Counted from the stretch's first letter, positions 16,708 to 25,823 are shown. The stretch is 64,000 nucleotides of DNA from CAWCVR01 sp963799105 (GCA_963799105.1 CAWCVR010000009.1:1-64000), one strand, 5' to 3'. The notes: generated by a model not told the origin, from the letters alone. Numbers and translations: made by a program.

Positions 16708-19137
16708 TCACTTCTCCGGAATCGTCGGCAACAGAATGTGCGACGGATGTTTGGCATCGTGGTAAATCGCCTGCTTCGCCGGTACGAACCTGGTTTCGGT
16801 CTCATTGTTCCCGCCGGTGTTCAGATTCCGTTCAAACAAGGGAAACTGCGCCGACGCAACTTCGATCCGCAAGCGGTGGCCCGGCTGAATCGTTATCCCG
16901 GTTTGCCACAAATCGATTGTGTAGGCGTAAATCCGGCCCGGCCTCGGGAACTCGGCCTGGCTGATGGAATTGCGGTAGCGCGCCCGCACCTTGCCGGAGC
17001 CCATCGCGAACAGCGGCCAGAACTTGCCCTCCTCATCGACCTCCATCAGGTGCACAAACCAGTCCGTGTCGCGCGCCGAGCTGGAAGCGTAAATCACCGC
17101 GGAAACCGGCCCCGCGAAGGTGTAGGGCTTGTCGAACGGCTCGGTCACGTAGACCAGGATGTCCTGGCGCGCCGCGGTGACCTTGTCGCGCTGCGCTTCG
17201 GCTTCTTTCTTCAACTCCTCCTGCGGACGCGCGGTTTTTTCTTCCTCCGCGGTGCGCTCAAGGAACGACGGATCGGGCGTGGGGTCGCCGGGATCGTAGA
17301 CATAGCGGTCGGGCGGCGCGGCGGCGGCGGGCGCGGTGAAGCTGAGCTTGCCATCGCCCTTCGACGTGTTGGCGTGGCCGCCGCTGGCGAGGTACAGTTT
17401 CTCGAAGCGCGTCTCCGGCAGCGGGTATTTCGGCCCTTGCAACCACTTGTTCGAACCCATGGCGAAGACGCTCACCAGCGGCTCCTTCATGATGCCGTTG
17501 TCGATGCCCTTCAGCCAATAGTCGAACCAGCGCAGATAATCGCGCTGCAAATCGACGATGGCCTGCGGACCGAAATCGCGGCCCCCAAAGCGCCGCGAGG
17601 CCGTATCGCTGTGCGGCCACGGGCCGATAGTCAGCTTCTGATCGCCGTGGCCGTAACTCGCCATTTTGAGGTAGTTCAGCTTGGTGCCGATGCCATCGCC
17701 GTCGTACCAGCCGGATTGGTGGAATACCGGGATGTTGACGTCCTTCAGCTTGTCCAGGAACATGGTGTCGGCCCAGTACTTGTCTTGCGCCGATGGATGC
17801 GTAATCCAGTTTCGCCAGTAGCGGTTCTCTTTACCGAGCACGGCCTTGTCGAGATCGATGACCGGCAGCGAGTTCATGAGCTTGCCGAACTTCTTGTCGA
17901 GCGCGTTGGTCAGCGCCGCGCCCGAGATGTCCGCGGTGGCCTCGCTCTCCACCACGGTTGCCCACCACAAGGCGCCGTAAAGAAACAACACGCCATTCTC
18001 GTACGGCATGTTGTGGAACGGGTCCGGCGGCGAGACGTTGGGAATCATGGTGACCAGGTGCGGCGGATGCTGGCTGGCCGCAAACCACTGAACCCACCCC
18101 AGGTAGGACGCGCCGATCATCCCCACCTTGCCGTTCGACCACGCTTGCGCCGCCAGCCACTCGATGGTGTCGTAGCCGTCCTTGGCCTCGTTCACGAAGG
18201 GCTCCCATTCGCCTTGGGAGCTGAAGCGCCCGCGGGTATCCTGAAGGGCGAAGGCGTAGCCGCGCCGCGCGTAATACCGGGCCTGAAGTTCGGACATCTC
18301 CTTCTTGTAAGGCGTGCGCACCAGGATGACCGGCGCTTTTTCGACGCCCACGGGAAGGTAAATATCGGTTGCCAGCTTGATGCCATCGCGCATCGGCAGC
18401 ATGACGTTGGAATCGACCTTGACTTCGTACTTCGCGGCCGATACCAGCGGATCGTCCACCGGCGGCTTGCGCAGCGCCTCGTATCCCCCGCGTACGAAAG
18501 TGGCGTGCTGCGCGGGGATCTCGCCGGAGTAGATGCGGCCGTCCTTGTCGGCGAGCACGCTGATATCCATTCCGGGGACGGTGTACACCCACTGGGTAAG
18601 CGAAAGATCGCGCGCGCCCACGGTGCGCTCCACGGCCTGCCTGCGCTCCACGGACACGGTGACCGAACTGGCGCCCAAAACCAGGCAAGGGAACTCCTGC
18701 CTGCCGCCCTTGGCCGCGTCATACCGCCGCAGCGCCTGGCTGATGAGGGCCAGCGACGTTCCCTGGAGCGTGAGCACATCCTCCTTCAGATGGATGGTGG
18801 TTGGCTTGTCGCGGACGGTCGTGGTAACGTCGGCGCCATCGCGCTTTATGACCACCTTGCCGGCCGCGCTTTCCACCACCGCCGCGATCCAGCGGCCCTC
18901 CGCGTCCGGGGTAATGGTGAGGGTGGATTCGGCGGTCTGCCCCGCCACGGAGGTCACCGTCCTGCTCTCAAACGTGCCGTCGGTCTTCCAGTTAAAGGTA
19001 TTCGTGACGACGCGTTCTTCATTCACGAAGAAGATGAACGTCCCCTCGTCGGAGAAGCCGGAAAGGGGAGCCGGTTGCGACCAGGCCGGGGCCGCTGCCA
19101 GTACTGCAATCGCGAGCGACGGGAATATGCGGTTCAT
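16708..19137 (-). CDS. Secreted CocE/NonD family alpha/beta hydrolase
   Basis: 809-residue exported hydrolase of the CocE/X-Pro dipeptidyl-peptidase S15 class, cleaving acyl ester or peptide bonds. A Sec signal (LAIAVLAAAPAWSQ) precedes a roughly 200-residue N-terminal domain absent from classical CocE. The catalytic module starts at MLPMRDGIKLATDIY and carries the nucleophile Ser344 in IGASYLGW, a QDTRGRFSSQGEW segment, and a His-rich acid loop (GPWPHSD). The C-terminal jelly roll begins near LVYVTEPFDKPYTF and contains DTDWFVHLMEVDEEG, as in S15 C-domains. Substrate cannot be predicted. It is convergent with nothing and separated from GH2 by two repeat elements. ATG at 19137 has no strong Shine-Dalgarno. 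Confidence 0.88.
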   Translation of the reverse strand: MNRIFPSLAIAVLAAAPAWSQPAPLSGFSDEGTFIFFVNEERVVTNTFNWKTDGTFESRTVTSVAGQTAESTLTITPDAEGRWIAAVVESAAGKVVIKRDGADVTTTVRDKPTTIHLKEDVLTLQGTSLALISQALRRYDAAKGGRQEFPCLVLGASSVTVSVERRQAVERTVGARDLSLTQWVYTVPGMDISVLADKDGRIYSGEIPAQHATFVRGGYEALRKPPVDDPLVSAAKYEVKVDSNVMLPMRDGIKLATDIYLPVGVEKAPVILVRTPYKKEMSELQARYYARRGYAFALQDTRGRFSSQGEWEPFVNEAKDGYDTIEWLAAQAWSNGKVGMIGASYLGWVQWFAASQHPPHLVTMIPNVSPPDPFHNMPYENGVLFLYGALWWATVVESEATADISGAALTNALDKKFGKLMNSLPVIDLDKAVLGKENRYWRNWITHPSAQDKYWADTMFLDKLKDVNIPVFHQSGWYDGDGIGTKLNYLKMASYGHGDQKLTIGPWPHSDTASRRFGGRDFGPQAIVDLQRDYLRWFDYWLKGIDNGIMKEPLVSVFAMGSNKWLQGPKYPLPETRFEKLYLASGGHANTSKGDGKLSFTAPAAAAPPDRYVYDPGDPTPDPSFLERTAEEEKTARPQEELKKEAEAQRDKVTAARQDILVYVTEPFDKPYTFAGPVSAVIYASSSARDTDWFVHLMEVDEEGKFWPLFAMGSGKVRARYRNSISQAEFPRPGRIYAYTIDLWQTGITIQPGHRLRIEVASAQFPLFERNLNTGGNNETETRFVPAKQAIYHDAKHPSHILLPTIPEK

Positions 19138-19178
19138 GTCTCATAGTACCCGGAATTTCCATTTTGGACTTTCAAATC

Positions 19179-19670
19179 TCATTCAGTATGAGCCCAACCG
19201 CGATCCTGTGGCCCTGCGAGCTGCAGGTTCTCCTTCGGGAGCCGTTTTTTGCCGCTGCTACGGCCGGCACCACCTCCAGCACGGCAATCGATCCGGTGCC
19301 TGACATGGCTGCGATCCGCCACGAGAATGGCGGGGCTCTTGGAGTGCTTCCGGAATGCCGTTGCTTTCTCGACGGAGTGGATCGGGCCGACTCGTTTGAA
19401 GAACGCGAGCTTCAGGTGAGGATCGTTCAAGACGTGCAGCAGGACCAGGTCTCCCCGCCTTGGCAAAGCAGTCTGAAATAGCGTCACGTTGGAATAGGGT
19501 AGCGTCAGCCGATAGGCGGCGCTATTCACGATGACCTTGTCACCGACGAGAACCGTCGGTATGGCGGATGGGCCGGCCAGGGCATATGCGTGGACGTAGG
19601 CGGGGACGAGGCTCAACCCGCCGATTACCGGCAGAACCAGCCGTATGTGCGCCTTCAGCCACGCCCGCAT
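19179..19670 (-). pseudogene. Signal peptidase I-like protein, truncated
   Basis: The N-terminal half matches S26 signal peptidases: a transmembrane helix (RLVLPVIGGLSLVPAYVHAY), then a catalytic-Ser box of the form SxxPT (GPSAIPTVLVGDKVIVN), and a PRRGDLVLLHV strand leading to the general-base Lys region (AFFKRVG). After KRV the sequence loses the GLPGD and GDNR boxes that complete the active site, and no other frame restores them, so the protein (163 aa) should lack peptidase function. Start ATG 19670 is preferred (ggtga upstream). It lies 79 bp downstream of the epimerase and on the same strand. Confidence 0.5.
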
Positions 19671-19749
19671 GACATCACCATAACGGAAATCGGAGTAGGC
19701 CGGCGCCGCGGAGTTTCTCGATCCCGGTTCACCCAAACCGCCCGCGCCG

Positions 19750-20757
19750 CTACGCGTACTCCCCGAAGTGCTCCCGGAAGTACGCCAGGGTCCGCGCCAG
19801 ACCCTCGCGAAGAGCCGTCCGCGGTTCCCAGCCCAGCGCCCGGCGGATGGCGCCGTCGTTGGCGTAGTAGTCGCCGATATCGATCTGCTTGCGCTCCGGC
19901 GGGAACGACCGCTCCACGTATCCGGCGGGCGCGCCCAGGTCCACCAGCAGATCGGCCACCTCTTTCAGGCTGACGGGGCCATGGCCGCCCAGGTTGAAGA
20001 TGCGGCCGTTCGATCCATCATCGGCGGCGGCCAGCAGAAACGCCTCGACCGCGTCGTTGACGAAGGTGAAGTCGCGCAGTTGATGGCCGTCCCAAACCTC
20101 GAACGGCTTTTGCTCGATAGCCATCCGAATCCAGGTTCCCAGGAAGGTCTGGCGGGCGTCCCTGATCCGCATGCGCGGCCCATACGTGTTCCCCAATCGC
20201 AGGGCGCAGGCCGCGATTCCATACACGTTGTGGTACAGGATATGGAACCACTCGCCCGCCATCTTGTTGACCCCGTTGACATCCACCGGGCGGCAGAGAT
20301 GCTTCTCGTCCACCGGGAGGTAGTCCGGCTTGCCGTAGATCTGGCGCGTGCTGGCGAAGACGATGCGGATCGCCGGGTTGTACTTGCGGCACGCTTCCAG
20401 GATGGAGAGCTGCGCCCGGCAGTTGATTTCCAGGTCGGTGAAAGGGTCCAGCATGGAATCCAGGTGGCTGGTCTGGCCGGCCAGGTTGAAAAGGTAGTCC
20501 TGCCCGCCGACCAGGTAGCGGAAGCTGTGCTCGTCGCGCACGTCCGAGATGTTCACGCGCACGGCGCCTTCAAACCCGCGGATGTTGAAACGGTTTCCTC
20601 CGTATTCGGGGACCAGGCTGTCCACCAGTTGCACGTCCGCGCCGAATCCCGCCAGCCGGCAGGCCAGCGTCGACCCGAGGAACCCCAGTCCCCCGGTGAT
20701 CAGGATGTGCTTGCCGGCGAAGACGGACTGGAACGATTCGCCGCTCCCGGGTGTCAT
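19750..20757 (-). CDS. NAD-dependent sugar epimerase/dehydratase (extended SDR)
   Basis: 335 residues with an N-terminal Rossmann motif (ITGGLGFLG), the DSLVPEYGGN loop that binds the nucleotide ribose, FNLAGQTSHLDS, and a sugar-binding C-domain (FEVWDGHQLRDFTFVND). It probably modifies a nucleotide sugar at C4 for surface polysaccharide synthesis. The usual YxxxK catalytic pair reads NGVNK, so Tyr is replaced by Asn while Lys is retained; a close subfamily with a VNGxNK motif seems to exist, so this may be normal for its group. The start ATG at 20757 is chosen; an in-frame GTG at 20796 would add 13 residues and also lacks a Shine-Dalgarno. The flippase at 5.9 kb could use its product, but they are not linked. 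Confidence 0.85.
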   Translation of the reverse strand: MTPGSGESFQSVFAGKHILITGGLGFLGSTLACRLAGFGADVQLVDSLVPEYGGNRFNIRGFEGAVRVNISDVRDEHSFRYLVGGQDYLFNLAGQTSHLDSMLDPFTDLEINCRAQLSILEACRKYNPAIRIVFASTRQIYGKPDYLPVDEKHLCRPVDVNGVNKMAGEWFHILYHNVYGIAACALRLGNTYGPRMRIRDARQTFLGTWIRMAIEQKPFEVWDGHQLRDFTFVNDAVEAFLLAAADDGSNGRIFNLGGHGPVSLKEVADLLVDLGAPAGYVERSFPPERKQIDIGDYYANDGAIRRALGWEPRTALREGLARTLAYFREHFGEYA

Positions 20758-20836
20758 ATGCTCGCGAGTTCCTTGCCCACCCTTCAATTCTGACACCAGG
20801 CGGGATCTCGCGGCGGCGCGGGCCGGCGCTACCCGC

Positions 20837-21088
20837 TCAGGACGCCTTGGTGGCGAGATGCCGATCCCGATAGATCAGCCCGAGAAGCGTGTCCAGCTTC
20901 TCGTCGATCTCGGTCAGACGCTTTTGGACTTTTGGCTGTGTCGAAACCGCCTCCGCCCATTCCAGAACGGTCCGGCGGGCGACGGCGGAAACCGAATCCT
21001 GTTCCGCGCCGCACGCGGTCTTTAGAGCGTCGTACTCCTCCTCCGATAAACGGAACGTCACCACTCGATTTCTTGTTGAATGATCCAT
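20837..21088 (-). CDS. Small ribbon-helix-helix-like protein
   Basis: 83 residues. The N-terminus (RVVTFRLSEEEYDALKTAC) has the strand-helix pattern of CopG/Arc-type DNA-binding proteins or antitoxins: a short beta strand of alternating hydrophobics, then SEEEYDAL. It is followed by a helical region ending in a coiled-coil-like RLTEIDEKLDTLLGLIYRD. ATG at 21088 has GGAAGG 7 nt upstream. No toxin partner is adjacent, so a regulatory role is more likely than a toxin-antitoxin pair, though this is not certain. Confidence 0.65.
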   Translation of the reverse strand: MDHSTRNRVVTFRLSEEEYDALKTACGAEQDSVSAVARRTVLEWAEAVSTQPKVQKRLTEIDEKLDTLLGLIYRDRHLATKAS

Positions 21089-21366
21089 AGCCGCCTTCCA
21101 GCGCTTGCGCTTCCGTGGGGACCGGGTCCAATAAAGGAATCGGACGAAGCCCGCCAGAACTCCATAGTCCGTCCGGGATTCTCGCTCGCGAAGGCCGCCT
21201 GCGGACTCGACCTGCCCACGGTGATGTACGCGGATGTAGTACGTCACGGGCTCCGTTTCTCTCGGGTTTTTGCGGATCGGGGGCGAAACACGTAGACGGC
21301 TACGGTGCAGCCCAACGAGCACGGGTGTGCGACATGGAAGTGAAGCCCCCCTGGGAAACCCCACGG
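21089..21366. other. Spacer with no supported gene
   Basis: Arg/Gly-rich overlapping frames on both strands. An Arg-rich frame continuous with the ribbon-helix-helix gene (to 21661, minus strand) is rejected, as it is made largely of repeat DNA. Confidence 0.35.
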
Positions 21367-21514
21367 AACCGCGAGCGTCAGCGAGCGGCCCGAGCGGCAC
21401 GCCGGCCCTGGTCACGCGACATCGGGCGGCAGGCAGCAGGCTGAGTGTGAGAGGTCGCGGGCGCCGGGCAGAGTCGTCCGCCGGTTCGGGCCGCTCGCTG
21501 ACGCTCACGGTTCC
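21367..21514. repeat. Dispersed palindromic repeat, family B, copy 3
   Basis: aaccgcgagcgtcagcgagcggcccg (21367-21392) and its near-complement cgggccgctcgctgacgctcacggtt (21487-21512) form a wide inverted repeat with a spacer of about 95 bp. The arms match the hairpin module of the copy at 7.94 kb. This longer-spaced version suggests two half-elements flank unrelated sequence. Confidence 0.7.
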
Positions 21515-21648
21515 GTGTGGGACCCAGAGCGGTTGCCGCGATCTCGCCACTTCCACGTCGCGCTCCCAACGCGCACCCCAACGTGTCACCCCAACGCACG
21601 GCTGGGCGGCGAATTGAGTTATCATAAACCGGTCCAGGTATACGAAAT

Positions 21649-23682
21649 ATGAAACTGACATCGATATTCATCGGCTTTTTCTGCGCTTCGCTCGGTTGGG
21701 CTCAGCCGGCCAACCAGACTGGCATCGCGCACGTCGCCTTCCGCGTCGCCAACCTCGATGCCGCGCGCGCGTTCTACGTCGACAAACTGGGGTTCGAGGA
21801 GTTTTACGCGACCAAGGATAGCGCCGGCCGCATCACGGAAGACTATCTTAAGGTCAATGACCACCAGTTCGTCGAGCTGTACCCGCAAACGGACCCGCCG
21901 CGGCCCCTCGGGTTGATGCACGTCTGCTGGGAATCGAGCGACCTTCAGGCCATGCACGACGAGTACGTGAAGCGCGGGGTCGAGATTCGCGATGTGCGCA
22001 AGGCAGGCGCCGGAAACCTGCTGACAGTCAACCGGGAACCCGAGGGCCAGACCATCGAGTACACGCAGTACCTGCCCGGATCGCACCACTGGGAAGACCG
22101 CGGCCAGCACCTCGGCCCCAAACGTGTGGCGACTACTATCGTGGGCGCCATCTCGCCGGCGAAGGACCCGCTGGCTACGCGGGCGTTCTACCTGGACAAG
22201 CTGGGATTCAGCCTCATCAGCACCAGCATTCCCGCGCGCGTGCGCATGCCCGGGAATTCCGGGCAGGAACTCGACATCGTGCAAGCCGGTCCCGACGTCA
22301 AGTCGGGTATCATCTTCGGCGTCGCCGATCTCAAGGCCACGCGCGAGTTACTGACCAGTCTCGGCATGACGGTTAAGCTCTCACCCGAGGAGGCTCGGCC
22401 TGATGAGAATCAGAGGGGCGTGCCGGTGGGAACGGCCGCGCCGGGAGCGCCGCCCGCGAGCGCTGGAAGGGGCGCACCCAATCAGAACTTCAGGCCCTTT
22501 CCCTTGGCAGTGCCCGCGCCCGGCGCGGCACCCGCGCCCGATCAGAGGCCCGGGCGTGGAGGGCCGGGCATGCCCGGGATGCCGCCGCGCGAACGGCCGT
22601 ACACCAAGCTCGTCGTGACCGATCCCGATGGGGCGGTGATCTCTTTCGTCAAGGCGGCTCTGCCCGACGCCGCCGCGGGCGATTACTTCGTCAACTGGCC
22701 CGCCCGCATGTCGCCCGCGGAAATCGGCAAGCGCGTGGCCGAGCATTTCGTCAAGAGCCCGCACCAGGATCCGCGGCGCATCATCTATCCGGAAGTCTGC
22801 GCCTGGTATGGCTCCCTGACCTTCGCCCGCCTCACCAAGGATAAGGATCTGATGGATTCCCTGGTTAAGCGCTTCGACCCGCTGCTTGGGCCGGATGCCG
22901 GGTTGATCGTGCAGGCGCGGGGCGTGGACTATTCGGTTTTCGGCACCCTCCCGCTGCAAATTTACATGGAGACCAAGGACCCCAGGCATCTCGAACTCGG
23001 CCTGTGGTTCGCCGACCGGCAGTGGGCCAGTCCGCGGCCCGACGGCTTGACGCCGGAAACGCGCTTCTGGATCGACGACATGTACATGATCACCATGGTT
23101 CAGGTGCAAGCCTTCCGCGCCACCGGAAACCCGGTTTACCTGGATCGCGCTTCGATGGAGATGGTCGCCTACCTCGACCAACTGCAGCAGCCCAACGGCC
23201 TGTTCTATCACGAGACCGAGGCGAAGTACTTCTGGGGCCGCGGCAACGGCTGGATGGCCGCCGGTATGGCCGAACTGCTCAGCTCGCTGCCCAAGGACCA
23301 CCCCCGCCGCGCGCGCATTCTGGAAGGCTACCGGAAAATGATGAAGGGCCTGCTCGACAACCAGGGCTCCGATGGCATGTGGCGCCAGTTGATCGACCGC
23401 CCCGATTCCTGGCCGGAGACCTCCGGCACCGGGATGTTCACTTTCGCCTTCGTCACCGGCGTCAAGAAGGGCTTGCTGGACGTGGCTACCTACGGGCCGG
23501 CCGCGCGCAAGGCCTGGCTGGCGCTGGTGGGCTACATCGACCGCAATGCCGATGTGACCTCGGTCTGCGCCGGCACCAACAAGCTGGACGATCTGGACTA
23601 CTACATGACCCGCGACCGCATGACCGGCGATTTCCACGGACAGGCGCCGGTAGTCTGGGCGGCGTCCGCGCTTCTGCGGTAG
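21649..23682 (+). CDS. Exported VOC-VOC-GH105 fusion protein
   Basis: 677 residues. Signal peptide (FIGFFCASLGWAQ), two vicinal-oxygen-chelate domains (VAFRVANLDAARAFYVDKLGFEEF, about 28-150, and TRAFYLDKLGFSLIS, about 168-340, with a Pro/Gly-rich insert near 260-325), then a GH105 unsaturated rhamnogalacturonyl hydrolase (about 350-677). The GH105 part shows the RFWIDDMYMI catalytic-Asp region, YFWGRGNGWMA, MWRQLIDRPDSWPETSGTGM and the DFHGQAPVVWAAS end. GH105 releases 4,5-unsaturated uronic acid from rhamnogalacturonan-I products. The VOC domains' metal ligands could not be assigned with certainty (candidate His/Glu: HVAF, VELYP, LGLMHV). This architecture is unusual, and the VOC role is unknown. 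The frame is intact and single, so it is not a chimera from an assembly frameshift. Confidence 0.85.
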   Translation: MKLTSIFIGFFCASLGWAQPANQTGIAHVAFRVANLDAARAFYVDKLGFEEFYATKDSAGRITEDYLKVNDHQFVELYPQTDPPRPLGLMHVCWESSDLQAMHDEYVKRGVEIRDVRKAGAGNLLTVNREPEGQTIEYTQYLPGSHHWEDRGQHLGPKRVATTIVGAISPAKDPLATRAFYLDKLGFSLISTSIPARVRMPGNSGQELDIVQAGPDVKSGIIFGVADLKATRELLTSLGMTVKLSPEEARPDENQRGVPVGTAAPGAPPASAGRGAPNQNFRPFPLAVPAPGAAPAPDQRPGRGGPGMPGMPPRERPYTKLVVTDPDGAVISFVKAALPDAAAGDYFVNWPARMSPAEIGKRVAEHFVKSPHQDPRRIIYPEVCAWYGSLTFARLTKDKDLMDSLVKRFDPLLGPDAGLIVQARGVDYSVFGTLPLQIYMETKDPRHLELGLWFADRQWASPRPDGLTPETRFWIDDMYMITMVQVQAFRATGNPVYLDRASMEMVAYLDQLQQPNGLFYHETEAKYFWGRGNGWMAAGMAELLSSLPKDHPRRARILEGYRKMMKGLLDNQGSDGMWRQLIDRPDSWPETSGTGMFTFAFVTGVKKGLLDVATYGPAARKAWLALVGYIDRNADVTSVCAGTNKLDDLDYYMTRDRMTGDFHGQAPVVWAASALLR

Positions 23683-23694
23683 CCGGGTTGTTGA

Positions 23695-23793
23695 GCGGAC
23701 GCCCTCGTCCGCAGCCGGCCCCCTGGCCGGCTTTTCGATCACGACAGGCCAGCGGGTCCAGGGGGACCCGCGCGGACCGGGGGGTCCGCCCCA
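23695..23793. repeat. Dispersed palindromic repeat, family A, copy 3
   Basis: gagcggacgccctcgtccgcagccggccccctggccggctttt (in pieces), then an odd gcgggtccagggggacccgc hairpin and gcggaccggggggtccgccccac. It lies 12 bp after the stop of the VOC-GH105 gene, matching the preference for gene ends. Confidence 0.8.
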
Positions 23794-23845
23794 CCAAGCG
23801 CTCTACCCGTAAGATAGTTAAAATCGGGGCTGAGCTTCTGCAACT

Positions 23846-24778
23846 ATGATGACGATGCCCCAGCGTCTGCTCGCCGCCTGCTGCCTGCTGGCTGCCGTCA
23901 GCGGCTGCTCCATCAAGCGCATGGCCGTGAACAAAGTGGCCAGCGCGCTCGCCTCGGGCGGTTCCACCTATGAAGAGGATGACGATCCCGATCTCGTCGG
24001 GGCCGCGCTGCCCTTCGGCCTCAAGCTCATGGAAAGCCTGCTGGCGGAGGCGCCCAGGAATCCGGATCTCCTGATGGCGGCGTCCAGCGGCTTCACGGAG
24101 TACGCCTACGCGTTCGTCGAGCAACCCGCCGCGATGTCCGGCGAAAGTCTGGACCGCCGCGACGCCCAGCGCGCCCGCGCCCGCCGGCTCTACCTGCGCG
24201 CCCACGGCTACGGCATGCGGGGCCTGGATGCGCGCTATCCCGGTTTTGCCGTCAAGGCCGATCAGGATATCGCCGCGGCCCTCGCCCGCACGCGCAAGCG
24301 GGACGTGCCGCTGCTCTACTGGACGGCCGCCTCGCTCGGTCTGGCCATCTCCAGTTCCAAGGGCGATCCCGAAATGGTGGGCAGGCTCCCCATCGTGGAA
24401 GCGCTCGTCGGGCGGGTGGTCGAGCTGGATGAGGCATGGTCGGGAGGCGCCGTGCCGGAGTTCCTGATCTCGCTCGAAAGCAGCCGGCCCGGATTGAGCA
24501 AGGCGGAAATGCTGGCGCGCATGAAGCAACATTTCGACCGCGCCATCGAGCTGTCCAAAGGCGCCCGCGCGGGCGGTTATGTCTCCTACGCCGAGAATGC
24601 CTGCGTGGCGGCACAGGACGCGGCCGGATTCCGTTCCATGATCGCCAAAGCCCTGGCGGTGGATACCGAGGTCAAGAGCGAGAACCGCCTGGCCAACCTC
24701 ATCGCCCAGCGCCGCGCACGCTGGCTGCTGGCCCATATCGACGACCTCTTTCTGGAAGCCGCGCCCCCGGAGCCTTAA
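23846..24778 (+). CDS. tatT: TatT-family TRAP-associated lipoprotein
   Basis: First gene of a three-gene TRAP operon. 310 residues with a lipobox (LAAVSGC, lipidated Cys near residue 21) and a helical, TPR-like body (AYAFVEQPAA, RDAQRARARRLYLRAHGYGMRGLDARYPG, and a WTAASLGLAI segment). This matches TatT, the TPR lipoprotein first described in Treponema as partner of the periplasmic ligand-binding TatP; it is proposed to form a trimeric complex that feeds ligand to the transporter. Ends one base before the ATG of the next gene, so translational coupling is likely. Other helical lipoproteins look similar, but the context strongly supports TatT. Confidence 0.85.
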   Translation: MMTMPQRLLAACCLLAAVSGCSIKRMAVNKVASALASGGSTYEEDDDPDLVGAALPFGLKLMESLLAEAPRNPDLLMAASSGFTEYAYAFVEQPAAMSGESLDRRDAQRARARRLYLRAHGYGMRGLDARYPGFAVKADQDIAAALARTRKRDVPLLYWTAASLGLAISSSKGDPEMVGRLPIVEALVGRVVELDEAWSGGAVPEFLISLESSRPGLSKAEMLARMKQHFDRAIELSKGARAGGYVSYAENACVAAQDAAGFRSMIAKALAVDTEVKSENRLANLIAQRRARWLLAHIDDLFLEAAPPEP

Positions 24779-24779
24779 T

Positions 24780-25823
24780 ATGAGTCTGGTCATGACACGC
24801 CGAATCGTTCCCTGTCTCGCCCTGTTGGCCCTGCTGGCGCCCGCCCGCGCGCAGCAGATCGAAATCAAGATGGCCACCCTGGCGCCCGAGTCGTCGCCCT
24901 GGTATGACGTGCTGGCGCGCATGGGCGAACGCTGGAAGACGATCTCCGGCGGCAAGGTCAAACTGACCATCTTTGCCGGCGGCGTGTTGGGCGACGAGCC
25001 CGACATGGTCAACAAGCTGCGCATCCGTCAGGTGCAGGCGGTGGCGTTGTCGGGCGCGGGGATGTCCACCATCGAACCCGGTGTGGGATCGCTGCAGATC
25101 CCCATGATGTTCGAGTCCTACGACGAACTCGACTACGTCCGCGACCGCATGGCGCCCACCCTGGAAAAGATGATCGAAGCGCGCGGCTACCTGGTGCTCA
25201 ACTGGGGCGACGCCGGCTGGGTCCATTTCTTCACCAAAACGCCGGTGAACCGGCTGGACGACCTGCGCAAGCTGAAACTCTTCACCTGGGCCGGCAACAA
25301 CGACGAACTGGAACTCTGGAAGACCAACCGCTTCAAACCCGTGCCGCTGGCCGCCACCGACATCCTGATGGGGCTTAAGACGGGCCTCATCGACGCCGTG
25401 CCCACCACGCCGCTCTACGCCTTGTGGAACCAGATTTTCGGACTCGCCGGTTACATGAGCGACGTCAAGTGGGCGCCGCTGGTGGGCGCCACCGTGGTTT
25501 CGAAGGCGGCCTGGGAGAAGATTCCCGCGGACCAGCGCGAGCCGATGATGCGGGAGGCGCGCGCGCGGGGTCTCGAGATGCGCAGCAGCATCCGCGGCAT
25601 GGGAGACTCCGCCATCAAAACCATGACGCAGGGGCAGGCCGGCAAGCGTTCCGCCAAGCTGGTGGTGGTGCACGCCGACGACGCCTCGCTGGCCGGGTGG
25701 CGCAAAGAGACCGAAGCGGCGTACCCCAATATCCGCGGCTCCATCGTGCCCGCCAACCTGTTCGACCAGGCCCGCCAGTTCCGCGACGAATACCGCGCGA
25801 AATCCTCCGGCGGCCGCAAATGA
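24780..25823 (+). CDS. dctP: TRAP transporter periplasmic substrate-binding protein (DctP family)
   Basis: 347 residues: signal peptide (LALLALLAPARAQQ), then the opening strand IEIKMATLAPESSPW and a FAGGVLGDEPDMVNKLR loop typical of the DctP fold. A conserved Arg-bearing segment (KTPVNRLDDLRKLKLFTW) and GLKTGLIDAVPTTPL follow. Members of this TatP-like branch bind carboxylate or other small ligands; the ligand cannot be predicted. Its stop overlaps the start of the DctQM gene (ATGA). Sits in the middle of the operon and is preceded by tatT. The start is ATG at 24780, with an alternative ATG at 24792. Confidence 0.92.
   Translation: MSLVMTRRIVPCLALLALLAPARAQQIEIKMATLAPESSPWYDVLARMGERWKTISGGKVKLTIFAGGVLGDEPDMVNKLRIRQVQAVALSGAGMSTIEPGVGSLQIPMMFESYDELDYVRDRMAPTLEKMIEARGYLVLNWGDAGWVHFFTKTPVNRLDDLRKLKLFTWAGNNDELELWKTNRFKPVPLAATDILMGLKTGLIDAVPTTPLYALWNQIFGLAGYMSDVKWAPLVGATVVSKAAWEKIPADQREPMMREARARGLEMRSSIRGMGDSAIKTMTQGQAGKRSAKLVVVHADDASLAGWRKETEAAYPNIRGSIVPANLFDQARQFRDEYRAKSSGGRK

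Noticed and set aside
20837..21661. Long frame upstream of the ribbon-helix-helix gene giving a 274-residue protein
   Set aside because: Its N-terminal part is repeat-family B DNA read in frame. A good Shine-Dalgarno and ATG at 21088 mark the real start.
25424..25819. Longer start for the DctQM gene inside dctP
   Set aside because: It lies entirely within the dctP coding sequence; the ATGA overlap at 25820 and the first membrane helix mark the start.
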